Shown here: positions 35,761 through 46,518 of the stretch, in pieces
How positions within the stretch are numbered: the stretch's first letter is position 1
How the letters are laid out: each line of letters opens with the position of its first letter
NCBI RefSeq assembly: GCF_009727055.1
Contig: NC_052354.1
Coordinates: 51,915,037-51,979,036 of the forward strand
Source of the DNA: Benincasa hispida
Taxonomy: Eukaryota; Streptophyta; Magnoliopsida; Cucurbitales; Cucurbitaceae
Length of the DNA: 64,000 nucleotides
Direction: 5' to 3'
Program-made: the position numbers and the translations under genes
Notes under the pieces: model-generated
Database searches by the model: none
Told to the model about the DNA's origin: nothing
What the model saw: only the letters and a program-made list of their open reading frames with translations

Positions 35761-37372
35761 AGGGTCTTACTGTTCAACTCACGACTACGACTCTTCCCTG
35801 AAAAATTAAAGTCACGTTGGTCCAACCATTCATAGTTAGACAGGTATTTCTCATGGCGCGGTTTGAATTATCAAATGATAACGGAACCAACGTATTCAAA
35901 AGTTAATGGGTAGCGAGTAAAGCGTATCATGGAGAAGGCTGACTTGCCGTGTCAACTCCGTGGAACTGAGAAAACTTTGAATAAAGAAAGAAGTAGATGG
36001 TCCCTACATTATCAGACGATCGAAATTCATTAGGGACGCAAGTTTTTGGGAATCATGAAATCTTCAACTTTATTTACTACTTTTGAATTTTCATTCACAC
36101 TATATCTTTTAAGCTTTTTCCTATTCTTATTCAAAAAAAAAAAAAAAAAAAATTTGGGACGCAAGTTTTGTTTAATCTTATTTGACCCACTCTCTGTTTT
36201 TCTTGCAACAATTGAGGCGTTGGATTGCGGAGGTGTTACATGAAGAAGCAACTTATCTTATTCCGTCACCGCAATCTAAAGAAGATAGATCACCGCAAAG
36301 AAGGATGCATCAATACACAATGTGGGTGGCAACGCAAATTTGGGGGTTGTATTCTTCCTTAACCGTATTTCAAATTTTGCGCCATCGCATCGCATTTTGA
36401 TTTTAAAAGTTTTATCACCGCATCCTCTTTGATTACCGCAATCATTTAATATTGATAAATTTAGTGAGTCGTCACATGAGTTCTTTGCCAATTATGATTT
36501 CAATGATGAGACACATGCTTCTATTTTTTTGTATGTACTAAAGTCAACGTAATCTTAGAAAAGTCACCTCATGAAACATTTCTAGAACTTAGAGGTCTAC
36601 TAGCTTTCTTTCAAACTCTCTTTACGAAGCTCTCCAAGAACATTGCATGACTTCTTTCAATATCTTGGCAATGAGGACATTGCCGCATTTTAAATTTGGG
36701 GGTGAGGTAATTTATTTTCGACCTTGCTATTTTGAAAAAAAAAAAAGAGAAGAAGAAAAGAGAAAAATTTTGAATAACAACTCCATTGTCAATGCAATGG
36801 GAAAACCCATGTTGACAAGAGTTAAGTTGTGAAGGGCACTTACCCGTAGTTGGATGTCCGCATAACACATGTGGGGGCAAGCCAAAACAAAAGTAAGTCG
36901 CTAGGATCACCGCATGAATAAATGACCGCAACTCCGCTACCAAGAAGGTATGAGTTTAGTTTGAGAAAGAGCGCATTGCTCGGTGTTGGATGTCCGCATG
37001 ACACACGTTGAGGCAGGCCAAAATGAAGGCAAGGAACTTGGATTAGTGCAAGGTCAAAGAGAAAAAAATATATAATGTCAAGAAATATGCAAGGATAAAA
37101 ATCATTTGACACCCCGGTGGAAAAGTTTTCTTTTTGAAATAAATCATGCGATGTCCCAGAATCGAGTAAAGTCCTTTTGAAGGTTAAGCTTACGATCCCT
37201 AGATCTTAGAAATATTTTAAGAAGAGACTTGAATAAGACTTAAGGAAATTTTGGTGTATAGGAGTTGAATGAAGTATCCTCGAGAAATCTAGGAAAAGAA
37301 CATTGTGGTCGACTTGCTAAAGGAAATCTTTAGCTTATGCTTGAGGACAAGCATTGTTTAAGTTTGGGGGTC
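35761..37372 (+). other. Athila-like 3' non-coding region with repeated module and polypurine tract
   Basis: There is no ORF of the retroelement after integrase. The region holds an inserted A-tailed retroposon (36,047-36,155) and a conserved module (GTTGGATGTCCGCATGACAC type) at about 36,850 and 36,978. It ends with the polypurine tract TTTGGGGGTC directly before the LTR at 37,373. Confidence 0.65.
36033..36169 (+). mobile_element. Short A-tailed retroposon with 14-bp target duplication
   Basis: GGGACGCAAGTTTT is present at 36,033-36,046 and again at 36,156-36,169. Between them lie about 85 bp of unique sequence and a run of about 20 A. The A tail plus a duplication of this size is the mark of LINE-driven target-primed insertion of a short or heavily 5'-truncated RNA. 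The source sequence is not recognised. Confidence 0.75.
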
Positions 37373-39052
37373 TGATAACAGGCAGAAATGCACGTTATCG
37401 TAGTGCTAAGTTCTTAAACAATGCTGGCTTGCGCTGATAAAATATGTTAAGTTGCGTCCAAAAGCATTAAGTTTACAACATTGCGGTCGCGTGCGTTCAT
37501 CGCATAGAAACAATTGTTTTTTTTTTGTATTTTTATGCAGAATATGCGTTAACGCAAGGCGGAAAGAGCGATCACAAGAAATCATTGGTCGAGCGCAACA
37601 TTACCGCAAGGCTTTGCGGTGATTTATGTTCGCAAACATATGCTCAAGAAGGATTTCCGCATAAAGTCAGCGCAACTTGGTGGGCACATCTAGGTGAAAG
37701 GTATAATTAATCATGATGGGACAGAAAGCTGATGACGGTGGAATTCGAATTAAGCTGACAATCGCCAACGATAACAAGTACATTCAGATTTTCGGTGACA
37801 AATATTCGATGCATCAATCAGGGAATTAAGGCCATCCCATCTGTGCAATCATAAGATAAAAGCCGCCTTCACCTCGAAGCTCTATAAATACCAAAGGCAT
37901 CCTTCAGAAAAGGGGTTCCACCAGTTAACGAATTCACTTGTTCACCGATTTAGGAGCTTTAGCCGTGTTCATAGTTTTCTTTTATTTTTATGGCAGAGCA
38001 AGGGAAGCGTAGAGGCATCGGAAGATCGCTCAGGGCAACTCGAGAGAAAACCTGGAGGTATAAAAGCAGAGAGTGGGCCGACTCTCTGAGAGCGAGATTA
38101 TCTTTTGAACACGAGTAGAAAGAGAGTGTAAAAGCATGGGCAACAAGAGATTGCTACCAGGCTCTTTATTCTCTTCTTGCATTGTTATTTTGTACTTCAA
38201 CTTTATATTTATACAATGGAAGTTCTTATTCTACATCTGTTTACTCTGTTCGCACGCATGAGTAGCTAAACTTGTTGAATGGGTTGAGGAGAACTACGCT
38301 AACATAACCTAGGAAGTTCATTGCTTGCGATTATCTTGTGTTATACTGTGCCAAACATCCTTTTCGAGCTACTCGAGAGAGAGTCTAAAGAAAGAACCTA
38401 AGACTTAAGAGAGCTAGGTTAGAATCTAGACTCGAGAGAACAAGATTAGAACTGCATAAACAAGAGATAGGGACTTAGAGATAAGCTCTGTTTGCCAACT
38501 TGCATCGCATGCACCCTAGATATAGATATGATATTATGTGGTCGCCTTATTTGTGTGTGTGTCATTTTGTCATCGCATAAATAAGAATAGAGGCTTATGT
38601 ATAGGTCCTATAGACTTATCGCATATATCGCATGCGTTCTAGCCTTAGAAGCCATGGCATTCGCATCGAGAGGTGGTTTACTATTGTATGCATGTTGCAT
38701 GATCGGATAGCATGAATGCATCCTATGAAGTGTTAGCCGAAACTTTTCTCAACCCGTTCACCACATACTCATCGTATCTTCCGTTTACCAACTCTTTTTG
38801 AACTCCGCTGCATTTTTTTTATTTTTATTATCGCAATAAATAAAACCAATACTTATTTGAGTTACCGGTTATCGAAAAATTTTCCTAAAAATTACCACCG
38901 CAACTTGTTTTCCCAAGTCCCTGAGTTCGACCTTGGACTTACCAGGAAACTCAGTGGGGTTTACACTTGGATTCCACTGAGAAAACTTGAGTCCTCAACG
39001 CATTCCATCATCGCAATTCATCCATAATTCCACATCATAAAATAATGCATCA
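37373..39052 (+). repeat. Complete Athila-like LTR (1,680 bp) inside the composite element
   Basis: It starts TGATAACAGGCAGAAATGCA after a polypurine tract and ends AATAATGCATCA just before a PBS. It contains a CTATAAATACC TATA box near 37,885. The size of about 1.7 kb agrees with the solo LTRs in the window and with the long LTRs known for the Athila lineage. Confidence 0.88.
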
Positions 39053-39058
39053 ATTTTT

Positions 39059-39076
39059 TGGCACCGTTGTCGGGGA
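39059..39076 (+). other. Primer binding site, tRNA-Asp type
   Basis: TGGCACCGTTGTCGGGGA differs at two positions from TGGCGCCGTTGCCGGGGA. The latter is complementary to the 3' end of tRNA-Asp and is typical of Athila-type Gypsy elements. It lies 6 bp after the LTR. Confidence 0.82.
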
Positions 39077-40389
39077 CTTGGCAACTAATGGTTTGTTGAG
39101 TTTTGTGTCTCTGCAGGCAAACTTTTTATCCTGGGAGTATTGCAACTGGTGCGACCAGGTTGCAAATAATATTGAAGTGTAGGCGATGCGCCGAAGGCCA
39201 GTATTGACCCCAAGGTAGAGGGGTAATCAGTCGAAAAAGAGTTGAAGATAATTCTAAGCATATGGTGGCCAACATGCGCCCAACAATTGCCGGAAGTTCC
39301 AATGGTCAAGGCAACTTGACCCGAGTAGTTGAGAGTAATCTCCTGCATGGAAGACTCCTTGCGGTGACAACATTCCAATTTTTCCGGGGACGTCTTCTTC
39401 TCTATCTTTAACTTGCTTCCTTGGTTGTGGTGCGATTGTTCCTCACAGGTGTGACAATAAGTCTCCTCGGTGCACAGTACAACGGAATAATTCTCTTCAT
39501 CCTTCAACACATGGCTTCAATCGCGTGAATTCCAACACATGATCGCATGCATTGTTCCGCTTAAGGTCTTTTCCTGTTATCTTGTATGCCTTATCCTTTT
39601 GAAATTCTTTCTTTCCCGATCGCGTTGCTTTGCAGTGTTTCTATGATGGTACATATAATTCACCGCATCTTCTAAATAATCAACGCAAGGCATTCTTTAC
39701 TTTTATTAGCTTCTTCAAATTTTGAAAGTCTTAAGTTTTATTTTGTGCAAACCTTTGTTCAAACATTTATTACTGCATTCGTAAATTTTTTTTTAGCTTT
39801 GCGGTGAGAACGCTGCCAACCTCTAAGTTTAGGGGTGGCAATGGTCTCGGAGAATTGCATTCATTGCATTGTGATCATTTAGAAAAAAAAAAGTGAAGCG
39901 AGTTTTTGAGAATAATAACTCCACTGTCAACGCAATGGGGAAACCCATGTTGATAAGAGTTAAGCTGTGAAAGGCATTTGCTCGAAGTTGGATGTCTGCA
40001 TGACACACCTAGGGGTAAGCCAAAACGAAGGCAAGTCGCCAGGATCAATGCAAACCCTAACTCCTCTGTCTGGTGCAAGCCAAATCAAATGAGACAAGAG
40101 TTGAGTTGAATATGGAACGCAACCGATGTTGGATGCCCGCATGACACACGTGGAGGTAAGCCAAAACGAAGAGTGTAGCCATGTTCAACGCCACATTTGA
40201 ACAAGTCATCGCAAAATTTTGAACTATTTTGAATGAACGCATTCTTAAAAGCTAAACGCAAAGGATTAGAGGTATGAGGAAATTATATTCTGAGAAGCTG
40301 GTCATTGCAAAGGAAAGCATGAAGGTGAGTTTGAATTTCTTGAGTATAACGTATGCTTGAGGAAAAGCATGATTTTAGGTTTGAGGTTG
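39077..40389 (+). other. Leader and 3' non-coding remnant between two LTRs
   Basis: After the PBS the first about 200 bp resemble an element leader. By about 39,780 the sequence matches the 3' non-coding region at 36,640-37,370 (AACCCATGTTGATAAGAGTT; GTTGGATGTCTGCATGACAC at 39,985 and a second copy at about 40,127). It ends in a purine-rich GGTTTGAGGTTG before the next LTR. All of gag-pol is deleted. A 141-codon open frame on the opposite strand (39,085-39,510) is of unknown meaning. Confidence 0.6.
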
Positions 40390-41043
40390 TGATGACATGG
40401 CAAAATGCATGTCATCTTAGGCCTTTTACTTAGAATTATGAAGGTTGTTAAGCAGAATATGCGGAAATTATGCTAGGAACTCATGAGAAAATGAGCTTGC
40501 ATCATTCAGCATGATGAGTCTCGGCTAACCCATTATTATGCGATATTATGCATTCAATGTTCTATTTTTGTAGCTAACGTGGGAGGTGGATGCAAACGCG
40601 AAAACCGGACCACCGCATAGACGACTGCATACGGAGAAACTCTCCATCGCAAAGGCACCGAGAGGTGGTTTACTGTTGTATGCATGTTGCATGATCGCAT
40701 AGCATGAACACATCCTAGGAAGTGTTAGCCGAAAATTTTCTCAACCCGTTCACCACATACTCATCGTATCTTCCGTTTATCAACTCTTTTCGAACTCCGC
40801 CGCATTTGTTTATTTTCATTACCACAATAAACAAAACCAACACTTATTTGAGTTACCGGTTACCGCATAGTTTTCCTAAAAATTACCACCGCAACCTGTT
40901 TTTCCAAGTCCCTGAGTTCGACCTTGGACTTAACAGGAAACTCAGTGGGGCTTACACTTGGATTCCACTAAGACAACTTCAGTGCTCAACGCATTCCATC
41001 ATCACAATTCATCCATAATTCCACATCATAAAATAATACATCA
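40390..41043 (+). repeat. Right terminal LTR of the composite element, internally deleted
   Basis: It starts TGATGACATGGCAAAATGCA and its last about 390 bp align closely with 38,660-39,052 (GAGAGGTGGTTTACTGTTGT ... CATAAAATAATACATCA). The middle of the LTR is missing, leaving 654 bp. Its start differs from the other two LTRs, so it comes from another subfamily member. Confidence 0.8.
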
Positions 41044-41048
41044 GAAGG

Positions 41049-42368
41049 CCAGGGTCAGGTGGCTAGAGTTAGGTGATATGAACACAGCTTTTTTTTTCAT
41101 CGTTGTGTTCGTTCTCATCGCAGCTGCAGTGGTTTATTTACGGTCGTGGATGCTAGGGGAACTTGCTAGATGGTGTATGACAAGGTGGCAGGGGTGGTGG
41201 TAGAATTCTTTCAGGGTTGCTTAGGGGCTCAGCATGTGAAGTATAGGGATCTTACTACCCGAATTGGGGATATTGTGTAGTTCAGTTGGCCCGAGGAGAG
41301 GGTGGAGGCACTTGGTCAACCAGTGAGTCGGGAGGAGATTCAGAAGGCTTTATTCTCGATGAAATCTGGTAAGGATCTTGGGCCTGATGGGTTTTCGGTG
41401 GATTTTTATAGAGCTGCTTGGAGTGTGGTTGGGGATGATTTCTATGACGCTGTGTTGAATTTTTTTGAAACATGTTACCTGCCTGGTGGAGTTAATTCTA
41501 CTGCTATTACTCTCATCCCTAAGAGGCGGGGAGCTGAACGTATGGAGGAGTTTCGTCCCTGTCTCTTATACACATCTAGATGTGTATAAGAGACAGGTAT
41601 AAATGTATCTCGAGGATCTTAGCTGATTTCATCAGTGGTAACCAGTCTGCGTTTGTTCCGGGTAGGTCGATTTTCGATAACATTTTATTGTGTCAGGAGC
41701 TCGTGGGGAGCTATAAGGAGGGCAGAGGGAAGTCGCACTATGTGTTAATGGTAGACCATCAGAAAGCATACGATTCAAAGAATTGGGATTTCTTGTTTGG
41801 TGTATTGTTGGCTATAAGTATGCCCATTCAGTTTTTTAGTTGGGTTAGGGCTTGTGTTACTTTGCCTAAGTTCTTTGTGATGATTAATGGTTCCCTTGAA
41901 GGGTTTTTTTCTGGTAGGAAGGGGTTGAGTCAGGGGGATCCGTTGTCTCCTTTTTTTTTTTTTTATGATGGTGATGGAGGTTTTGTCTAGGTTGTTGAAT
42001 AAACCTTCTCTGTGGTTTAAGTTCCATGATCGGTGTGAGTGCTTGGGCCTAACTCATTTGGTTTTTGCAGACAATTTGATGATTTTCTGTGCAGTTGAGA
42101 GAGATTTTTGGAGTTTGTGAGGCAGGTATTGAAAGAGTTTGCAGAGATTTCTGGGTTAGTTGCAAATGTTAGGAAGAGTTCTATGTTTGTTGCGTGTGTG
42201 GAATCTGGGGAGGCGAAGGAACTAGCTGCGTATATGGGAGTCTCTCTTGGTTCGTTGCTTGTTAGGTATCTGGGTTTACCTTTATTGGTGGATCAATTGA
42301 GGGCTGTGGATTATGCGCCTTTGATATAAAGGATTACAACTCGTATTAGAATCTGGGTAGCAAGGTCT
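41049..42368 (+). pseudogene. LINE ORF2 reverse transcriptase domain (broken, with adapter inside)
   Basis: It resumes the LINE with KARVRWLELGDMNTAFF. The RT blocks follow: MKSGKDLGPDGFSVDFYR, AITLIPKRRGAERMEEFRP, then the 38-bp adapter, then FISGNQSAFVPGRSIFDNIL, YVLMVDHQKAYDS (usual motif A is D-KAYD, kept) and GLSQGDPLSPF. The catalytic motif, usually F/YADD, reads FADNLMIF near 42,066, so the second catalytic Asp is lost. The segment continues with PLLVDQLRAVDYAPLI to RIWVARS, where a solo LTR cuts in. A few residues expected between FRP and YKCIS are missing at the adapter, and the usual residues between ILAD and FISG are absent too. Confidence 0.88.
41559..41596. other. Second Nextera mate-pair junction adapter (artefact)
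   Basis: The same exact 38-bp palindromic adapter as at 22,850. Upstream and downstream LINE frames differ across it, and conserved RT residues are missing. True sequence has been replaced here. Confidence 0.97.
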
Positions 42369-44033
42369 TGATAACTGGCATAAATGCCAGTTATTATAGC
42401 CTTTTATTTAGAATCATGAGAGCTAATAAGTAGAAAATGTGGTGATAATACTTAGAATTTGCGAAAAAATTGAGTTTTGCGTTGATTAGCACCTAAATCC
42501 TCACTGACTCCAATATTATGCGTTACTCCATGCCAATGTGTCTATTTTTATAGCTATCGCAGGAATCAAACGCATGCGTTGGAAATAAGCAATCGCAAAC
42601 AAACGCATGCGATGAAGCCAGGCGATCGCAAAGACAAACGCATCCGCTGAAAGTTGGATCGCATAGAAATGGTGATGATCGATGCGTCCATCGCATGGAA
42701 GTTGCAGTGATCAATTGGAAATTACGGCCACGGAGTGACAACTATAATAGAAGGACGATCGCAAGATAAGGTAGAAGCGTTGATACTTCAGCTGAATCAA
42801 GTCGGATTCATACTTGGGAGTGTCAACAAGATAAGACGATGTGACATTGCCCATACTGTGTCAAAAGCAGTAGTGAGCCATAACGCAATCATGATAGCTG
42901 TCGGCGTTTAAACATAAATAGCCTTTTGGACCTTCATTTCAAGACGTCCGAACTTCTGCCTTAAGGTAGAGGTTTGCCTTGAACAAGATTTTCAGTGAGA
43001 ATTCTTCACTTCCACAAACCAGATCGAGTGACGATCGGAGCTTTCGTCGGAGAATAGAGCTCAAGAGAGACATCTCCACCTTTCATCCATGGAACCACCG
43101 GCAGCCTTGACGCAGAGTCCTTCATTTATCTTCTAACCTCTGTATTGTATTACATTTTAGCTTAAGCTATTAAGACAATTTGAAATCAATGCATCTCTTG
43201 ATTTCTTCAATGCCATCTTCTTCATCATCTTTTATCTCTATCATTTCTTATCTTCAGCGTTTATTTATCAAAGGCGATCGCATACTTAATCGTGTAGCCT
43301 ACAGATAGGACGCATGTAGCAACCCACCGAGAGGTGTGCGTTGTGCGAGTATAGTGAGTTAATCCTCTTTGCTTCGTGAAAGGCTGTAGCAATGCTTGTC
43401 TATGGGTTGTTGCATTACTTATCTATAAGTTAAATAGCCGCGTCTAACTGCTGAGAAGGTAAGAGATGAAATGCACTAAAGCAAAATATGCATTGTTCCT
43501 AGAGATAGGCACAATCTTATGCTCGACGCAACCATGCACTATAGAGATATAATCATGCGGCTGACCACCAAGAGGTGTGCGATGCGTTAGTGTGATGAGC
43601 TGAGATTACTCGAGCAATTTAAGATAATAAACATTACTATGCATTAATGGTTGTTGTGTATCTATCTATTCTCATCGCAAGTCTTCTATTGCTTAATCTG
43701 TTGAGTTAGGGGTAGGAGTAGTGTGTAAATCAAATTAAAATTTTTTCGTTTTTTTTATTCATCGCCTCAAACGCATTGCTTCACAAGCATTATTGAGTGA
43801 CAAGTCCCGTGTTCGACCTCCGATTACCCGAGAAACTTGCGTTTGCGTTATACTTGGCGTGAGCATAAGAAAACTTGTGATAGGAATGCGTGGTCATTGC
43901 ATACTAGATTAACGCATTTTCATTCCGGCGCATGACCTCAGACGCAGGGGCGTAAACGCATAGCTTAAGCCATGTCTAACGCAATATTGCATGTACAACC
44001 CCATCCGTCTCTAATTAATTTTTCCTTCCAACA
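42369..44033 (+). mobile_element. Athila-like solo LTR 3 inside the LINE
   Basis: 1,665 bp starting TGATAACTGGCATAAATGCC and ending CTTCCAACA, flanked by GGTCT and GGTCC. Removing it joins RIWVARS to LSFAGRLQLVRSIL in LINE ORF2, the expected order. It has several GCATGCG words (42,573, 42,605) and GGCGATCGCA. 43,270-43,640 has repeated phrases about GAGAGGTGTGCG and AAGAGGTGTGCG. Confidence 0.86.
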
Positions 44034-44038
44034 GGTCC

Positions 44039-45523
44039 TCTCCTTTGCTGGCAGGTTGCAGCTTGTTAGGTCTATTTTATAGTCCTTTCAGGTTTTTTGG
44101 TGTAGCATATTCGTGTGGCTTGCATGTGTAACTCATGAGGTTTGATCGTCTATTATGTAGTTATTTATGGAAGGGCAGTGTGGTGGGTCGGGCTGGTGCA
44201 CGGGTGGCGTGGGATGAAGTGTGCTTTCGTGGGGAAGGGGGTTGGGTGTGAAGCATATGGCCTTTTGGAACTAGGCTGCTATTATGAAGCTACTCTGGCT
44301 TTCTCTAATTAAATCGGGGTCACTTTAGGTGGCGTAGGTAGAGGCGTATGTTTTGCATGGGCAGTTGTTGTGGGCTATTCGAAGTGAGGTTAAAGAGTTT
44401 TTTGTGCTTGAGGGCTATCTTGCGAAGTAGAGATAGATTCAAGCATCTGGTTCGTTTGATGATTGGCGGTGGACGGTCTTTTTTTGTTTGGTGGGATCCT
44501 TGGCTACTGGGGGGCGCGATTTTGGATTCATACGGGTCTACGGTGGTTTATGATGTAAGGAGTAGTTTGGAAGCGCGGTTGTCAGAGTTCTTGGATGGTG
44601 AGGGAGGTTGGAGGTGGCCTGTAGTGTCTTGGGAGCTGCTTGAGATCTAGGGTTTTATCCAGGCAGTAGGGCCTAGGTTGAGGGGAGAGGATTATTGGGT
44701 TTGGTGCCAGATGCTAGTAGTTGATTTTCTATTGCTAATGCTTGGGAGAGTATACGTCCTCGTCGTCCTAAGGTGTCTTAGGCTGGTATTTTGTGGGCGG
44801 GGGGTGGTATTCCGCGTCACTCCTTCTGTGCGTGGTTAGCAGTGAGGGACAGGTTGGGTACGCGAGATTGGTTGAGGAGTTGGGGTGTGTTGTCAGGGGG
44901 GGTGTCTTCTGTGTGGGGGAGGTGTGGAGTCGCGAGATCATTTGTTTTTTTAGTGTGGGTTTTGGGAGAGAGGTTGTGGTCTAGTGTGTTGCGTCAGTTG
45001 GGTTTAATGCATCAGGTGGCTGGTTGGGATGTAGAGTTAAGATGGTTGTGCCGAGTGGGGTCGGTAAGGGGGTGCGTAGTAAGTTGTTTCGTGTTTTTTG
45101 GTGTTCGTCATATACTACATCTGGAAGGAGCGTAATCGACGGCTGCATGAAGGTTGACCGAGGTTTGTGTCTGCTCTGGTTTACTTTATGGTCTCTACGG
45201 TTCATGTTCATGCTACTTCATGGCGAGTTGACCTTTTTGGTCTTATCTAGTGTGTGTACAGATTTTTTTTTCCTTTTGAACTTCACATTGTTCTCTGTTT
45301 TGCTGTAGCTTCTAGTTTTGGGGTTTTGGGTTCTTTTCTCTGCCTTTCCTCCTGGTGGTTTGCGAGTTTGCATCTATGTGTTGGTTTTGTTCTGGTCTTA
45401 TCCTGTTGCTTATTTTTGTTTTTGATGCCTTGTCTTTGCTTGTGCTTTGTTGCTTTGATGCCTTGATCCCGGGTTGTGGATCCTCTTTGTTATTGTATAA
45501 TAATATCACATATTCTAAAAAAA
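44039..45523 (+). pseudogene. LINE ORF2 C-terminal region, zf-RVT and 3'UTR
   Basis: It continues with SFAGRLQLVRSIL and VFWCSIFVW. Then in other frames it gives RFKHLVRLMIGGGRSFFVWWDPWL (44,420-44,510) and the zf-RVT start IPRHSFCAWLAVRDRLGTRDW (44,810-44,875). Stops are frequent. The 3' part (45,200-45,520) is T/G-rich, non-coding, and ends in a short A tract. Confidence 0.85.
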
Positions 45524-45541
45524 AAAATAAAACTATAGGTT

Positions 45542-46518
45542 ATGTTGTAGGCCTCATATTAATCTTAGAAAAGAGATGCTTCTTTCTCATGTTCATTGAC
45601 GGAAGAAACCCCAACGGGAAACCTTTCACCGTGCCACACGATTCTTCCACGAAGCGCTCTCTCAGACGTTTCCACTGCTCAGCTTTGTAGGTGGTTCTCC
45701 TCTATTTTCGGGCTGCTAAACTTGGGACGTTACGGCAGGGCAACGTACGTGCTTCAGGCAGAACCGTAAAATCCCTCCAGACCAAACAATACCTGCCAGA
45801 GATTGAGCTCGACTCGAGAGATGGAGATCGAAAAGACCAGCTATGCATCATTGGCTTGGTCAGCCTTTACCTGACCAACGACCATTCTGATCTCATTCTC
45901 GCGTACAGACAGAACCAACCCTAAGATCGAAAAGCACTACGGAGGACTCTCTCAACATCTATTAGTAGAGCTATCGCTAAGCCTTACCAATTTTTACCAT
46001 TTCTTCGGAATTGTCCGCTCATAGCACGATGGAATTGTCGGCTGCTTACCGAAGAGGGATGCCTTACCGCATGGACTTTCCTCTGGGCTCTGGAATGGAA
46101 GAATTGGGCCAACAAAGAATTTCAATGTTCTCAGAGACGAAGGAGCGAAGCAGCTCGACGGATAGGGAGAGGGGAGATTATCATCATTCTTCAGTTCTTC
46201 TTTCATGTACTCCATGAGCTCTTCAAAGGATGAAAGAAATAAACATCTTGGGATTTTCCATCCGAAGAACTTTCGAACTCTTCAAACTCACTTTCTTTCC
46301 ATTCCTTGGAGTTACGGAGCTCTTCCCACTCTCTCCTTTCCTCTGCTTCCACTGCATCAACATGAAACCAAGTCGTTCTTTCTAGAATACTTGCTGGCAT
46401 GCGAGACGAGACTGGAACCAAGGCCAAGGGCAGGAACTCCACCAACAGGAACCCTATCATCAACCAATAGGCCAGGAGCGGAAACGGAAGCCGAGGAGCT
46501 CTCATAAGAATCCAACAA
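45542..46518. other. GC-richer foreign segment flanked by 18-bp direct repeats
   Basis: About 975 bp with clearly higher GC than the AT-rich LTR around it. It lies between ATAAAACTATAGGTTATG (about 45,527-45,544) and ATAAAATTATAGGTTATG (46,520-46,537). No A tail, TIR or LTR end is seen. On the minus strand a 100-codon frame (46,505-46,203) begins with a hydrophobic stretch (LLAYWLMIGFLLVEFLPLAL) and ends in a Glu-rich tail. The composition and lack of element features suggest organelle-derived filler DNA (plant mitochondrial), but I cannot match it to a named mitochondrial region. Confidence 0.4.

Larger units (their letters stand above)
31496..41043 (+). mobile_element. Composite Athila-like Ty3/Gypsy insertion in the LINE
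   Basis: The 9.5-kb insertion starts TGATAATGGGCAGAAATGC, ends AATAATACATCA and is flanked by perfect GAAGG duplications (31,491-31,495 and 41,044-41,048). Inside are three LTR copies (31,496-32,761 truncated; 37,373-39,052 complete; 40,390-41,043 internally deleted) and two different internal parts (pol side, then PBS/leader side). Read as LTR-pol-LTR-leader-LTR, it is a recombinant of tandem elements that keeps the original outer borders. Confidence 0.87.
28191..45523 (+). mobile_element. L1-type LINE, near full length, interrupted by two LTR insertions
   Basis: Without its insertions the element is about 6.1 kb (28,191-31,495, 41,049-42,368, 44,039-45,523). ORF1 has a zinc knuckle, ORF2 has endonuclease, RT and a zf-RVT end, and there is a short A-rich tail at 45,517-45,527. 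The direct repeats AAAATAAAACTATATGTT and AAAATAAAACTATAGGTT on either side match at 17 of 18 bases, a typical LINE target duplication. All frames are broken. It entered Copia LTR C. Confidence 0.88.

Noticed and set aside
36611..37112. Minus-strand frames with LPPHVLCGHPT-like repeated blocks
   Set aside because: The same module is repeated in non-coding retroelement DNA; the 'conservation' comes from the DNA repeat and no protein domain is present.
45312..45690. Frames at the LINE 3' end
   Set aside because: T/G-rich LINE 3'UTR, no domain, no counterpart expected in the family.
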